A DNA stretch of 64,000 nt from Anarhynchus alexandrinus (Eukaryota; Chordata; Aves; Charadriiformes; Charadriidae). The stretch covers positions 4,792,770 through 4,856,769 of the forward strand of contig VUYV01000045.1 of NCBI GenBank assembly GCA_008711295.1, given 5' to 3'. Made by a program: the position numbers and the translations under genes. Shown here one piece after another: positions 1 to 14,226 of this stretch; position 1 is the stretch's first letter, and each line of letters begins with the position of its first letter. The notes beneath the pieces are model-generated. The model searched no databases. It saw nothing but the letters and a program-made list of their open reading frames with translations, and was not told the origin of the DNA.

Positions 1-3000
1 TAATTAAAGAGGTTGCCAATAAAAAAGCCACTGTGTTTGCAGAGGGTGCCCTTGCGTTCAGCAAATGGCAATTAGAGAAATGTCACTTGATGTGTATGAT
101 GGGTTATTACTGCACAAACACTTGTACAATTACGCACTGGGTCAGAAGGACAAGTTACCTTCCCCTCACAGCCATTATTTTAAAGCAAACACAGCTATCA
201 CGCACACAAATATCAGGCGTTGCGGAAGGGCAACAGTAAAGTAATGAGTGTTTGAAAATGCAGGCTAAAGAGAAAAAGAGTCAATGTAACAAGCCTTGGC
301 GTTCTGGGAGGTAATTCGTACCATGTCTGCACTACATGGATGAGAAACACCATCTTTATATAATGGAGAAGCGAACGTTTCCTTCCATCACTGAAAGAAA
401 GTTAATAAACTGTTGTTCTGATGCTTGTGAATGGGAAGGGAATATTCATTTCTTTCAGTTACCTTCTTTGATGCTGAAATGTCTGTAGTCCCCGTGCCTT
501 TGTAAATGAGTTTGTGTACGTCCTTCTGTGGTGCTACCAATGGTCTGGTACCACCATCATCTTCGCGATATACCCTGCTCTCAGCTCTTGTGTGGCTCTG
601 ACTGACTTCTGTAAGTGGAATAAAGGGCAGTTCTGCAAGTGACCTGGTGCAGGACATGGCATATTACTCGCACCTGTTTGTAGGTATTCTATTTGATATT
701 TTATTTTGCACGTTTTGCCTGAAGCTTCATTAGAATGGAGTCGAAAGAGGCTCTGTGGATGCTGTGGCCATCTCAGGTGTGTACAGGATAGCAGCGCTCT
801 ATGTGGATTCGTGAGTTTTGCTCGCAGGCTATCAGGCTTGTCTTCCTTTCCAACGTGGTTGCCATCTGTGCTTGCGCTGGCTTCTCTCCGGCTCAGAAGA
901 AAGAACGCACTTCAGCAGGGACTGCGTTATCATCGGTGGCCTGAACCTTTGTGCTCGCTTGACCTCATACCTCTAGGAAGCTCAGCTGGCAAACGTAGCG
1001 CAGACCTTTGTGGCGACACCCTCTGGGGTGTGTGGGCTGCCGGTGAGGTTGTCCTGCTTCCATATATGCCGAGGTGTTTTCATTGACATGCTCTTTTCAC
1101 AGGTTTGAAATCGCTGCGGCTTTAAACGACCAGCTCTCCCTAACGAGGAAGCACTGCGCTCGCCCTAGGACCTGCTCGAACCCAGCATCTGCTGGGGCAG
1201 GACTGGGTGGCAGAAGTTAAATGGAGAGCGTTAGTTTGAAAAATTTTATGAGGTCACCATCCTTTTAAATTGGTTTACACAGATGGCTGTCTGGTTTGTT
1301 GCTTTGTCCTTGCTTAATAGTAACTGTTTATGGAAAAACGAATTGCTTTGCAGAAGGAGGTCCAAAAGCTCATGCTGTTGTTTCCCTCACTGGAGATCTT
1401 CATGTTATTATGGGCATACAAAGATTTGGCCTGAAACGGAGATTAATTATGAAGTATGCAGTGAATAATTAACTGTTTGACTTGTTCCTAAGCTCTGTAG
1501 TCACCGCGTTAGAAATGATTTCCCAAACTGCAGGAGATAAGAGAAGGTTATTCCTGGTTTCACAATGTCCGTATTGTTAGGGCTCTGTGCCGTGTGTACT
1601 CTGACATCAGCTGATACCTACGCAAGTCGGGTCCAGCTTCTCATCCAAACCACTTCCTGGGGTTTTCTCGGGTAATGGCAGTGATTCAGAAGACACCACA
1701 GTGCCTCAGAAAGCGCTTTCTTACATGTCGCACCCGGACTGTGTGACCGGGAAGAAATGAGGTTCCTAGGAAAGAGTTTTGACCTTAAAAATACCCACAT
1801 TTTTTTTGTTTGTTCTGCATTCAGATTTGGATGTGCATTGCTTGGCTTGTGCCCTACTGACCCGTTCGTAGACTCGTGGTATGTATTGTGGGAGATGTAG
1901 GAATGTGATGTACACCTAAGCATGAGGCGGGAGCCCGAGATGAGCCTCCAGGCAGAGGCGCTCCTACAATTGTTCCTACCTGACAGAAAAAAAAACCCCA
2001 AGAAATAGAGAGGATTAAATTTTTTTAAAGGAAATCATATCTAAATAATGGTACTCTGCACTTTTGCAGGACTGTCTACTTAAGAAGCTGAGAGTGAGTT
2101 AGAAACATTGATGAAGCCTCTATTCTGTGAGGTGGGTATGTGTTTTTATTACTATTTTGAAAAAGCATAGAAAATTCAAACCATTTGCCCGAGTTCAGAC
2201 ACAGAGCTATTTAAGAGCCGTGAAGAGAGTCCAGAAGTTTTCTGCCACGGCACGTGTTCTCATCAATACTTACAGATAAGGTCTTTTGCCCTTCTCTGGA
2301 AGGAAGTGATGAGTTTTTGCATTCTGTCAGCGTTTGAAGTGGCTCTTTTAATTTTCGATTTCTGACTAATGGAATAAGTGACTCTCACAGATACTTTTGC
2401 TCTGCTGTCCTCTGCTCTTGTTGTGTGGTGGCCTTAGATCACAGTCTGGGGAGATAACAGTCTGTGATAGGGGGGGTCAGTGGAAATCAAACGTGTCCAC
2501 ACCAGACCAAACACAATCTGGGGTTCAGAAATGTTCAGTGCGTTTCATTACTTTTTTATTTTAGCATTTCGTCACGGTCAGATGCACCAGCAGTCTTTTA
2601 ATAAATCCCCTTCCGCGTTGAGACTTGCAGCTCAGGCTCGCAGGCCCATGAGAGCTGCATAATTTGAATAAGTCTGAGAAGTGAAACTGAACATTTGTAG
2701 GTGCAGCAACTACAGGCAGCAAAACTACTGAATCCTTGTAATTCTGATAGCCTTCGTCATTACAAGATACTGCATGCAAAACCCCTCAGCTCCGCTTGCC
2801 CTCTGCACGAGCAGCCCGGACTCGGCACTTCTGTGCCCTGGGCTGGTTGCCCACCCCTGCTGGAGCGGCCCCGCTCCTGGGGGACTTGTTTTGGGCGGTG
2901 GCCTGGAGAGACCCTCTCTTGGGTTCTTGGTTATTTGCACCGGTTTCCCTTTTGGCTTTGGGAGATAAACCCAGCGAGTGGGCTTCTGCCTTCTGCTTCA

Positions 3001-6000
3001 CGCCGTCGGGATCCTGGACTTGCTGTGGCAAGGAATAAGTCAGGATTGGAATGTGTCTCTCTAAGGATTTGGGTTTTTCTTTAAACCGGTGTTTGCCTTT
3101 TTTTGAATAAATGACTCTGACAGTAAGTACCAGAATAGATATCGATAAAATATGAATTTATGCATGCCAGCATTTATCTCTTTTGTGTCTATTCACAAAT
3201 ACCTACCAAAAATTGACTGTAGCTCCATATGGCTCCCAATCTCTTCCCTCCCCCGGCTGTCAGCTTCTCCTTACCTGGATGAACAAAAGGGAGCAGGGTG
3301 CTGGGTTACCAGCTGAAGGTGGGTGTAGCAGAAAAGTTAGATTCAAAATGGTTTTCTCTGGGACATCACTGTGGTTCCTCAAGTGCCTCTCAGTTCAGCT
3401 GGAAAACACATTAAAAATACGACGCAGTTTGATGCCGATCTTAGCTTCACACTCTGAAAAAGGAATGAAAATACTCAGAGGGCGAGTTACCTGTGTGCAC
3501 TTTTGCTTTCTGGGTGATAGAGGCTGTGCAAAGATTTATTGCTTAGAAGCTTTTAAGTACACATTATGGCTATTAATTAAAAGAAATTATTTTTTAATCT
3601 AAAATTTATACTTGGTTGAATTAGAGATGACAGGCCTGCTTGTAATCTGTTTAGTAGGGCTCTAAGAAAGTTGAGATACCTCCACCCCAAGGCCTTCCAT
3701 TTTCTGAACATAAGCACCATTCACTTTGCCCAGTTCTGAAACGTTTAAGTTCAAAATCTATGGTGAGATCTGTATTACATCATTTGACTGAAATTATGCA
3801 AATCCCTTGCTGTAGCATAAAATGCTGTATGATCTTTGGGAGGGAAACCGCCTGTTTCTTCTGCTTTAACGTGCCCGGAGACGGGAGTTTCAGGGTTCCC
3901 GTGTCGCCGCCACGGCGCGGAGGGACGGCACAGCTCGCTGCCTCGCCGCCCGCGCTGCGCTGCCCGAAAACCCACACCAGTCCCTTCAACGCTTTGATGC
4001 GCACGGACTCCTCAAAGTCTCCGAACTGGGGAAGTTCTGAGCCAGTATTAGGTGTTGTTGCCATTAATCAATGATTCCGTTACTACAGCCTAACCTCGGC
4101 TTCTGGGGCTGTGTGGGTGGGCAGCTAAGTGGTCTTCTCCTGTTGCTGATGCTCTAGTCAGCTGGTATGGGAGCTGAAACGGTCACGGCTGATTTGGAGG
4201 TTTCTTCAGAGATTCCTTTCTGCCTCTGCCTTTAGAAACCAAACACGAGGCCACAGCTTTCTGTCCTTTTAGAGCATTAAGTTATACTGTCAAATTCAGA
4301 GGAGTTAGATCATGTTTTAAAGATATCTGTCAAGGGGGTTAAACAGAGAGAGAAGCAGCTCAGGAGGAGCAGAAGACAAAGCTGGTTGGAAGAACATTTA
4401 AACGGCAGAAGGTTCTGAAATACTTTACCTCTGCTCTAAACTGGGACAAACCCTTGACAACGCTTACACAGTAAGATATCTTATTTCAGAACATTTTAAA
4501 TGTTGCTTCAGTTTTATTTTGCATAAAGATATTTTGATGGCCTGAAGGTATTGCAGCTCATCTGGTATGTCTTGTTAAATTATAATTCACTGGGTAGCAC
4601 AACAATACTGTTAATCTGTTAGTATGGAAGTATTTTGTTATATCACAAGGCTTATTACTTTTATTAATCTTCATTTAAACCAGGGGCAAAAATTCTATTT
4701 TTTTTATGGGACTTTTCACTTCTATCAAATCAGTATGTTTTTCTATCAGGAAACCCTTTCAGTATGAAAAGTTTGGATGCGTTACACAGTTTTACAAATT
4801 TTTTCAGTTCTTCCTATGCAGTTTCAGTTTTTAAAATGAGTGAAACGTGCTTTCTTTTATTGTCTATAAACCCCATAAATCCCTAGAATTACATATTTAT
4901 GACTGCATAGGATTTCAGCACAGCTAGGGCCGACTTTTCATTTCTGTGAGAATGTTTACAATTCAACGGTCTCAGGAATAAAAATGCAGCTTTTTTACGC
5001 GTATGTTTTGCGAATATAGAACTTGCACACGCTCTGAGCCGTGCACCAAAAGCTTCAGATTTAGCCAGCAGAGAGGAAGGAATTTGTCTGCTCTACAGCA
5101 AAAGGAAGTATTTGCCGTGTTATTGTAGTACATGGCCTTTTGCCATCTTTGATAAAGTATTTAAGGGTTGTGCACCCAAAGTCTGCTGCCCTCTTGACCC
5201 ATCATCCATCACCGGCTGTAGATGAGGTAGATGAGATGCAGCTCCATAGGAGAGCCATTGTTTCAGCCCCGCGCAGCTCCTCCGAGAACGGAAGCTGCAG
5301 ACAAAGCGGCTCCCTGTGATTCACCGCGCCGCTCAGCCTCACCGCCTTTTCTCTTTTTACCTACACCTTTTCTGGCCCCGCTCTGTGCCGGCCGAGGTGG
5401 ACAGACACACGAGGAAGCTGTGGGACTGATCTGCTTTCCACTCAGCTTCCATGGGTGTGAATGAGACGAGCGTCTCGGATTTATTTTTTTTTTTCTGTAT
5501 TAAAAAGGGAAAACAGAAACAATTATCACAGCACTGTGCTTTGGCGATATATTTAAATTTATTTCCCTTTTGACTATTCAACACTGTTGATAGATGACGC
5601 TTAAAACACTGAATTGCCCATCATTTTTCTAGCGCACTGTGAATTGCCCAGTCTTTTTTTTTTTTTTCCCCCTCTCTCAAAGCAGTTCTGGTTACAGAGA
5701 TGCCAGCATCCCCCAGTAAGTATGCCAAGAATGCACAGTTATACTTTATACTGCTAAATTAACAGACAGGAATAGTCACACCAAACCAGATTCAGCTCCC
5801 AGATGGGAAAGCGTCTCCTCTAGCCCAAATTTTAATGACTTTTTTACAGGAGAAAGTTTCACCAATATAGCATACAGTGTGATTTAAAACAAATGCTGTC
5901 GTCTCTCTATGTTGGTGACAGGTAACTTGTAGAAAATAGTGGCGATTTCTTTGTTTTCAATGACCAACCAGGGGTTGGAAATGTCTGCACATGTAGGTAG

Positions 6001-9000
6001 ATTAACTTTTCTCTTAGTATCTTGAGCTATTTAAATATAAAAAGATTATTTTTAGTTTATCAATTGAACTTTTTTGAGCACTGCTTTGAAGTGAAAACCA
6101 CGGTCTCATTCTTATTTTATTTGTTATATATGCAATTCTCTTAGCTTTGTGAATTCAGTTATAATTTACGTGTGTGTAAGTGACAGGGGAATGAGTCCTA
6201 GATGGCATAACAACAATATCAGAAGAGCTAACTTCAATTGTTGCAGTACACGGTGCTGATGGCGTGAAATATTCTCAGAGAGACATTTCTGTCTCCTGAG
6301 TAGGAAGGGTCTGTTCATGAGATGATGAAATCTGTGGTCTTTGGTGATTTGCCTGTGCCAGCTGGAATACCCTGGGAGATTTTGTCATGTCNCCGCCCCA
6401 AATTTTAACAATGACTGTGTTGTGATGAAACGAGGCAGAAGTTTTGCGATTTGTTTAAAAGAAGGGAAAGGGTCTTCCACTTTTTCTGAGTGCTTTATCT
6501 AGGAGATGCTGAAGTCCGTAGCCTGACTTCTCCTTGGAACCTTTTGGGATCCTGCCATGAGGCTGACCGAAATACGTAAGTGCTAGAAGAGAAATTTAAA
6601 AGGGGCAGACACGGGCGTTCGGATAGGAATACACGATTCTCTGTGGTTCTACCAGCCACTGTAAATACCATATCTCCCAGTCATTGCAGGTGCTCAGACA
6701 CTGGAGAGATACTTTAGATGGGATTACTTTGTGCTGTTCTCCAGTTCATGGTATTTCTAGTTTTCAGTGCACTGTACTACTCTATTCCTGTTTATAAATC
6801 TTTTAAGTGTGCACATTAAAAAAGTAATTAAATTGTCATTATAATTTATAGTATGCCTGAAGTCAATCACCTAATTAAACGGAAAGAGCAGAGAGGTAGT
6901 AGGTTCATAAGCATTTATTAAGTACTACAGTATTAATTATGCAGGACTTTTGAACCAAGCAAAAAAGGAAAGAATGGAAACACCAATCTAAAAAGGCTTT
7001 CCATTGCTGCCCTTCTCAATTTAATAACACGAGACACCCCCCCACCCCCAGTTGGCAGGACAACACTAATGCTTTCTATTTGTTAATTTTTAATGAAATT
7101 ATGATGGAGGTTTTTTTTATGACAATCACTTGCAGCGTTTTCCTGTAATATTTTTGAAAGAATAACATGTCCTCGTGCAGGGCTATAAATACGTGAGTAG
7201 AATTGGAAGATACATTTAGAGTTATAGTTTGGGGCGGATTGTGCAGGAACACACTCTTGGTCATCACTCCTCAGTGTCTCAGGTGGGGACCAGAGCCTGT
7301 GTCGGTCCCAGAAAAAAGGGTCGGGGGGAGGGGGGGAGCAGCAGAGGTGGGGGCTGAGCCCAAAAGAGGAGTCTTTGAGGGACGGTGGGCTCTGGGTGGG
7401 AGCCGAAGCAACGCAAATGCATGGTATTCGTGAGCTTGGGAAACAGGGCTGTCCTCCTGTCTGGTGTGTATCTTCCTGCATCAGATGAACTGCCTCAATG
7501 CAAGAAGGTGATAAGGATGGAGCAGAAGACTCAAATTTCGGATTTCTTCCTTTTTCCTAGTTTGTTAGAAAAGAAAAAACCGCTGGTAACACACTGAAAT
7601 TGACTTGCCTGCCTCCGGTGTTGTTTCTGGGGGTTTCGTTTCAGCCTCGGTGGCCCTTACGTGTGGATGTTAGACATCAAAACTTCTCTTTTAGATAGCA
7701 GAGGGGTCTGATCCTGAAGCCCGGGCCTGGAGCCCTGGCTGCGCTGAAGTAGCCCATGGGATTTAGGGGAGAGAACAAGCGAGCAGGCACCCGGGCAGCT
7801 GCCGGCAGCGTTGCAGAGGTCTGTGATCTTGTACTGATCCGTCAGCCTGCAGCGAGCAGAGCCGCGCTGGTGCTTGGGGGTACAAATGCAGCCAGTAGGC
7901 AAACAACTGCGATAAACCAGGATGAAGACAAGTAAGGGTTTTGAACAGAATTCAGTGTACACTTTGCAACTCAATCGGATGCTGATGGTAAGGGCTAAAC
8001 TCAAATCCTGGGAAAAGAACACCTTTGCTTTTTTCTTATAAGAACTTGTAGCAACAAAAGAGTCTCTCCCAGTTCACCTGAGGTGAGGCCTTAAAAAGAC
8101 CTTTAGATCAGAGGTCTTTAAAAAGAGATGGCCAAAAAACCTTCCGTATAAGTGGACAAGAAGGCGTTAGAGACTTACCTACTTGTACTTTCATTATCAA
8201 ATTGGTGTAACATATTTGGAACGTAATTGCACAGATAGCAATTTACCTTGGAATACATTAAATAGGAATTCATTGGCGATACATAATTACAACATCAGGG
8301 CAACACCTAAAAGTTGGAACTGACTTATCTGAAAACTGGAGACTCAGTTCAATAGCTCTTTTTCTGGAAGAAATTGAGATTATGTGATTGGAATATAAAT
8401 CCCTGCTGAAGGCCATTTCTATTCGCAGTCTTTAATAGGCTGCACTGAACTGACAGCAAAAAACACCCAAAAAAGAAAAGCGAGACTGAACGATCAAGAA
8501 AATTTACTGTGTATAGGTTTTCCATTTATACAGAAAACATTGAATCTACTTGGCCATGGGCACTGCAGTATTCTGTACCATCTTCTTTCGTTCAAGGATG
8601 CAGAGGATGGTACGCTGAGGCGTGATCCAGCAGAGTAGTTGGCAGCACCCTGTCTCCTTCTCCTGCGCACCCACTGATACATGGGCTCGCATGCCTTGCT
8701 GGAGGGAGGCCTGTGATTACCACTCTTAATCCAATGAAATCAATAGAAGTTTTGCTACTCTTTCAAAAAGATATAATTGGGATTCCCTTTACAACACAGA
8801 CGATGTTTTACCTTGTATGGAACAAATCAAATTATTGACAGCTCTTCATCCCAGAATTCATAATAATCCTATAATGAGCACAGTCATTATGCTTCAGGTT
8901 AGCACTGCAGCAGCATTGTATACGGAATGTAACTTGACAGTTGTCTGGGGAAAAAAAAATATATATATGTATATATACAAAAAAAAGGTAGTGGCCTAAC

Positions 9001-10379
9001 CAAGGTCTCAGATGACATAACACAAGTTGGGTTATATAACTCATTTTATGGTCAATAAGGCAGTCTTCTGAGCTGCATATTTGAAAACGTAACGCTTGTC
9101 TGTTTGTATCAGACTTTACAGCTATCTCTTTAATAAATAAATTGCTCGTGCCATGCTATTGTTAAGTGTGTTTTCAGCTTCTCACGCTGGCAATAGGCAG
9201 AGGCACTCCCGGCAGCGGTGTCCTCTCTTTGTTGAAACAGTGAAAAACTAGAAAACCCAAACCTTCCTAGTATTGATTCTGAAACCAAGTTGGATGAGTA
9301 TTATATTGCAGCTATTTGAAGCAACTGTGGAGTGAGCCGTTTGGATACTCTCTGCCAATTTTTTTTGTCAAAACAGAGGAAAAAAAGGTCTCCTCTTCAT
9401 GTGTGGGAGCCCCTTCTTTACCACTTTCTTTAGGCATACATTTGCAGTGGGAAAATGGACTTGGTTTATGTTACAGGCAAATAATTGATTTTGAAGTCCC
9501 AGATTCTACTTCAGTGCATGTACATTATGATACAATGATACACCGAATGAATATTGCATGTTAAATCCACAACTGTGGAAATATTTGCAAATCCTCGGGC
9601 ATTCAAACTGGCACAGGTGTTCTGTCGCTGGTGGTGAACTTGACCACTCGAATCTGTCTTCATGGGTTGCTCAGAAGTCACTCAGAGGGGTCTGTGTTAG
9701 GCACTGGCAGAGTTAGGACGGGTGGGTGTTTGGAGTCACACAGTGTGACTTGGGGCAACTCAGCCAAAAACTCTCTCTTGTAAGCGTGAGCAGGCCACCG
9801 GCTTCTCCTGTGCTCCTGGACTTCCTCTGTGTTGGGAGCACACGGGTGTCACAGTCATTAATATGTATCAGGTGAAGGGTGTTATTTAAAAATCAAAGCA
9901 TATGGTGCCCTTGCCAGGACTGCAGCCTGACCAGGCATAGCAGAAGCAGCTTTTAAGTTCCTGCTACTGGAACTTAGTGTGGCCTTAACAGCCTTCAGAC
10001 ACTCTGTGTAAATGCTCAGGTAATCTTGGTGCTGATGTGACTTCACTCCTAGCAATGCCTAATGGCCTCGTAAAATAAATTCCTAACTAGACTCAGGGCA
10101 AACATTTCAAATCCTCTTCAGCCCACAAAATCAAGAGCCAAAAGGTAACCTCAATTCACAGGACTCTTCAGGAAGATGGAAAAACCCAAAGTCAAGAGGA
10201 AGGAGTATCTGAGACAAGAAATCTAGGTACGCTGAGTCTGGAGAAAGCATAAGTCAGAGCTTCAACTGCACGTATATATGCAAAAGGGCTGGAAAGAACA
10301 GGACAAGGTATTTTCACATGTTATTGAAGAGAAAAGGGGGAAAAATACTGTGGTTACGCTGCAGCAGGGAATACTTTGC
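1..10379. other. noncoding stretch, no gene recognised
   Basis: I see no convincing exon or repeat family here. The open frames are short, overlap on both strands and resemble no family I know. GC-rich patches near 2780-3040 and 3870-3970 inflate the frames there but are too small to call CpG islands. The piece 5850-5921 is flanked by an acceptor-like and a donor-like site, but such pairs occur by chance in sequence this long. One undetermined base lies at 6392. The segment around 6810-6960 is AT-rich with several TAAT/ATTA cores. The stretch is most likely a HIVEP2 leader intron or upstream flank. Confidence 0.6.
8951..8986. repeat. A-run / (AT)n / A-run low-complexity repeat
   Basis: Nine A residues are followed by alternating AT with two GT/AC interruptions, then eight A residues. 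It is a simple repeat with no gene signal. Confidence 0.85.
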
Positions 10380-10556
10380 TAGACAGTTCGATATTGGAAA
10401 GGGGTTACTACTGCGCAGCATTTAGGTCAGTGGAGCAAACTGCCATGGGAGGGTGTCGAGTCAGTCATGGCTAGACTAGGTAAGTGTCTATTACAGATGA
10501 TCTAGGATGACCCATTTAGAGGTGCCTTCCAACCCGAATGTTTCTGTGATTTTTGT
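10380..10556 (+). mobile_element. eroded CR1 LINE 3'-end fragment
   Basis: The segment follows the order of the CR1 3' terminus: a stretch resembling the end of the reverse-transcriptase ORF (10385-10470), then a diverged copy of the 'agatgatct...aggt.ccttccaaccc' block near 10495-10536, then 'ttctgtgat'. No octamer array survives. Substitutions and indels are many, so it is an old insertion. The left boundary is uncertain. This comes from recalled family consensus, not an alignment. Confidence 0.6.
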
Positions 10557-10870
10557 TCTCTTCAGGTGCAAGTCTTGTCAGTTGGACTGGTGCTTCCAGT
10601 TAGTATGTGAATTATTACAGCCCTATTGCCAAAAAAGCCCTCTATGCTAAGAACAGCACGCAAGCTAGAAATACTACCAATGTTACTTTGCATGTTACAG
10701 GAGATGTAAAATGCCAAACAGTTATTACATAAACTCAATAGTGTGTTTATGTTTATGAATAATCTCTTGAAATTTGGGTTAAAATTTAAATATCTTACAA
10801 ATATTTAAACTATACTTAAAACATTTTGTTTTCTTCCTTAGAATAAAACCTTTTTTCCCCACAGAAATAT

Positions 10871-10960
10871 CTCCATATTTTAACAATGTAATATGGATGT
10901 CTCTTTATTTTAACAATGTAATATGGATGTCTCCATATTTTAAAGATGTATAACATTTTA
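10871..10960. repeat. 30-bp tandem repeat, three copies
   Basis: Copies lie at 10871-10900, 10901-10930 and 10931-10960. The first two differ only at three bases near the start of the unit, and the third diverges in its second half. Each unit contains a 'ccatatt'/'aatatgg' type inverted pair, so neighbouring copies can form short hairpins. The repeat reads as a repeated peptide on the minus strand, but that frame has no other support. Confidence 0.9.
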
Positions 10961-13630
10961 GAGAATAATATTACACAGGAGTTGAGATACACTCGTGTCC
11001 CCATGACCACACGAACTGCATCTCTCCTCCTACAAATGTTCATCGTAGTGCAGTTCCCAGGGAAGGGTTTAGAGGACCTACAGCTCAGTAAGCTGATGCA
11101 TCTGTGTTCACATACGTATGTGCATACCTTTAGGTAATAGTGTGATAGTCTTACTCAATAGTTACTGTAGTCAGTGGAATTTTTAATTGATTCCAGGGCA
11201 CAGAAGATGTTTTTGCTATTCCAGGTTATGATTTCTTTCATGACACTATATTGTTCAAAAGCAGGCTCTATTGTTAAGTAATTAAAATCAGTGCATGGGG
11301 AAAGATTCACTTTTATCAACAGAAGCAGCATAATGTATAGCTAACCACGCATAGCAGGGAAAATCATTTCTCTTTGGGCTCAATCCAAGTTCCATTGACT
11401 TTTACGATACTTGGATCAAGCTCCCTAATCATGTTGCTGTGATGATCTGCAAACCCACTGGGGACTTCACTGCTCATTGCCAGGACTAGTCGTAATGAAG
11501 TGATACGAAAAACACTGGAACGTAGGTGCCAAAACCTAGATCTGCCCTTCAAGTTAAGGATTTCTTTGACTTGTCAGAATGAAAGAAAAGGAGTAGCCCC
11601 AGCAAAGGTAATTCTGACTCCATTTACTTATCCCCTTTAAATCCCATTTTAAACTATTGTAGGATTGGTGTGTTAGTAAGCAGTCCTTAGAGAAGCGGTG
11701 AGAAGTGCTTTAGTGTATCCTAAGGGCACACTAGGTAGATCAGGTATAGTGAGTCTGCCTGGAGCCTATTCCTGGGGTCTCCTAATTCTGCTTGTCTCCT
11801 GTGAAATAGAAAAATACCTTGTTTTCTTTGAGTGCTTGCTCTTTTATCACTTAAGTGGTTTCTGCTGGTCGGTCACAAAGGTTCTGGAACAGCGTGATAA
11901 CGGTTTGGCATATAATTGACTGAATGTTAATATATCTGTTGTAACTTCCTGAATCAGAATTGGTGGCATTCATCTCTGGAAATACTCAAGTGGGAATTTG
12001 AATAACTTTTTGGTGATGGAGAATTCAGTAGAGGTCTTTTTTGTCCTTTTTTTCTCTAACTTACCACCTTTTTTAGTCTTTAATTGTGTCTGCATCACTG
12101 AATCATCACTATTGTTTGTTGTGCCTTTTATTCCTCACGAGAAGCCTTAACTTGATTTCTTATGTTTCTTAGCAGTGGCATTATGTTTTCCTGGCAGAGA
12201 CATTTTTGCTGTCTAGCATGTTGACTGTGTTATCTGAAAGCGTTTTTCGGACCCATGCACTTTCTTGGCTCCTTTCCTAGGGCAGTTTTTCCTCAGTTGG
12301 ACTTTCTACGGTCAGTGTGGCCTCTCACCATTTTCCTGTTTTTTATTAATTTTTTAGCAGAAGCCCTAACGTAGAATCAATCCGTGAGGTCTTAAGGGGA
12401 CAAGTCTCACTGAAATTGCCACCTTGCAGTCCTTAGTCTTTTGCCTGCAGCTGCACTAAAGCTCTGCTGAACACAGCAGGGAGACCAAAGGTGGCTTCAA
12501 ACCGGTTCTTCCATTTGTCTGGTTCCTGGGGCAACCAACCAGGCCTTGCAGATACTCCACATTAATAGGAAACAGCCTCAGAAACCACGTTTAGCTAATC
12601 CCTGCCAGTCTCTTTAAGTCAGCCATAAGGCCTCTTTCTGTCATTTAGTGGTAGGGTATCCATGTGAGCTGGCACCTGACTTTTGGACACAGACATGAAT
12701 AAATTCAGTGGAGGCTCTGCTCACCTGCATTGCCATTTGTGTTTCGAAGGTCAATAATTTTCTTCCTTAAAATACAATGTTTTTTTAGTGACCTTTCTGG
12801 GGATAGTAAATAAAGGTAGTTTAGAGAGGGATCGGTTTAGTACACTGTTTTGGAGTCCTTATTTTATTCTGACTCTGTTGTCTTGGCCATCACAAAAGGA
12901 TATCAGGGTGGTACTTTGCCCACAACAACATTCACAAGTCCTGAAAATTCAGGATAAAACCTGTGTGTCTGCCCTAAAGTAATGAGTCTTCTGTCAAGAA
13001 CCGCATCATGGATAATTGTTACTTCGGGCTTTTAAGTTCCGTAGAGTTGCTGGTAAGCTTATTTCTTTAGCTAGTACTGTAGTGATACAGAAATCAAAAC
13101 TTTCCATCATGCCTTTTCTGTAACTCTTCATCTATGCTTCACATCTCAGACGGTGGACAGGTGTTGCCTTTGCAAGGGGCCACAAAGGTTGAAGGTGACA
13201 CTGCCCATGGATCATCATTGCTTACTAGCCCAAAATTACTACTCCACCACTCTACTTGTTGGAAGAGCTGTGGAAGTGCTCTGTTTCTTACTCCAGGCAA
13301 AGCCATCCGGGTTGCCTTTGTTTGAAGGTCAGTGGAGGTCTCATACTGACAGAGGTAGGAAACGTGAGCCTCCAGCCAGCCAGGAGCAAGTGGGGACAGG
13401 AGCACCTTCAGCTTCCACAGCTAGAGGAAGAAGAGGGCTTCTGTCATAGGTCTTAGCCAGCAGCGGTTTTCCTTTAAATGAGGCATGCTGGGGTAGATCA
13501 GATAGCTACAAGCTTTTGTATTGTGTGTTATTCTACATGATGCTGTGGAGAACCGGTTGAAATTCATGTGCAAAAGTGTATCAGAACCTGTCTTGCAGGA
13601 GCTTTGCACTGTCCTCCAAAACCTAGCCTT
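10961..13630. other. noncoding stretch, nothing recognised
   Basis: This is AT-rich to neutral sequence with only short overlapping frames. I see no repeat family or exon I can support. It is most likely intronic or flanking sequence of HIVEP2. Confidence 0.55.
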
Positions 13631-14226
13631 TTATCTGCGATTATTCTCCAGGCTGTTGATTACGTTTTTCAGAGCTGCAGTGTTCTCGGTGATGATTGCG
13701 TCAGGACCATCGGTTGTTATTTCCAGGTCCTCAATTTTCTTTTCAGCCTCCTGCCGTTTTAATTCCAAACCTTCAAGCTTCCTGTCCATGGAAACCATAG
13801 TAGCCTGGATTAGGTCCAACCTTCCAGAAATACATGCTGCATGCCTTGTAAAGAAATCAGATAATACTGGGTGGCCAAGGACCACAGCTCTAGACATTGC
13901 CAAACCAAAGGCAGGTAAGCAGGTAAGCCCTTTAACAGGCTGAAAGCCGTGTGTGAGTATGCTGCCAGATCCCTCGCTGATCTTAATTTCCTCAAGGGCA
14001 CATTAAAGTCACTGCCCCTTCTCCTATGCAAATCATAGACGACAGTGTTAAAATCGTAAATCACTTGGGTGATTGTGACCAGTAGGTCATACCATATAGC
14101 ACAACTGGAAAATATCTTTTCATACAGCTTCTGAAAGCAGGTCCACACATTCCTTTAAAATACATCTTAAATCAGCTGTGGTTTTCATCATCTCAGTGAA
14201 GTTGGTTGTTTTCTTAAAGCTGCACA
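13631..14226 (-). pseudogene. broken minus-strand reading frame with coiled-coil end, parent unknown
   Basis: Three consecutive minus-strand blocks read as protein in different frames: about 14226-14128 (open after an in-frame TAG), about 14127-13928, then 13911-13631 ending in TAG. The first change of frame, near 14121-14133, fits a one-base shift that puts the stop 'gtatga' in the first frame. The second coincides with a perfect 8-bp tandem duplication on the plus strand (13912-13919 and 13920-13927). The composition looks like real protein: a hydrophobic, aromatic middle region rich in Y, F, L and V, then a charged heptad-like coiled coil near the C-terminus (motifs such as KLEGLELKRQEAEKKIEDLE). 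Total length is about 190 codons. I cannot name the parent gene. No poly-A tail or target duplication was seen, so retrocopy origin is unproven. It could also be an exon with assembly errors. Confidence 0.45.
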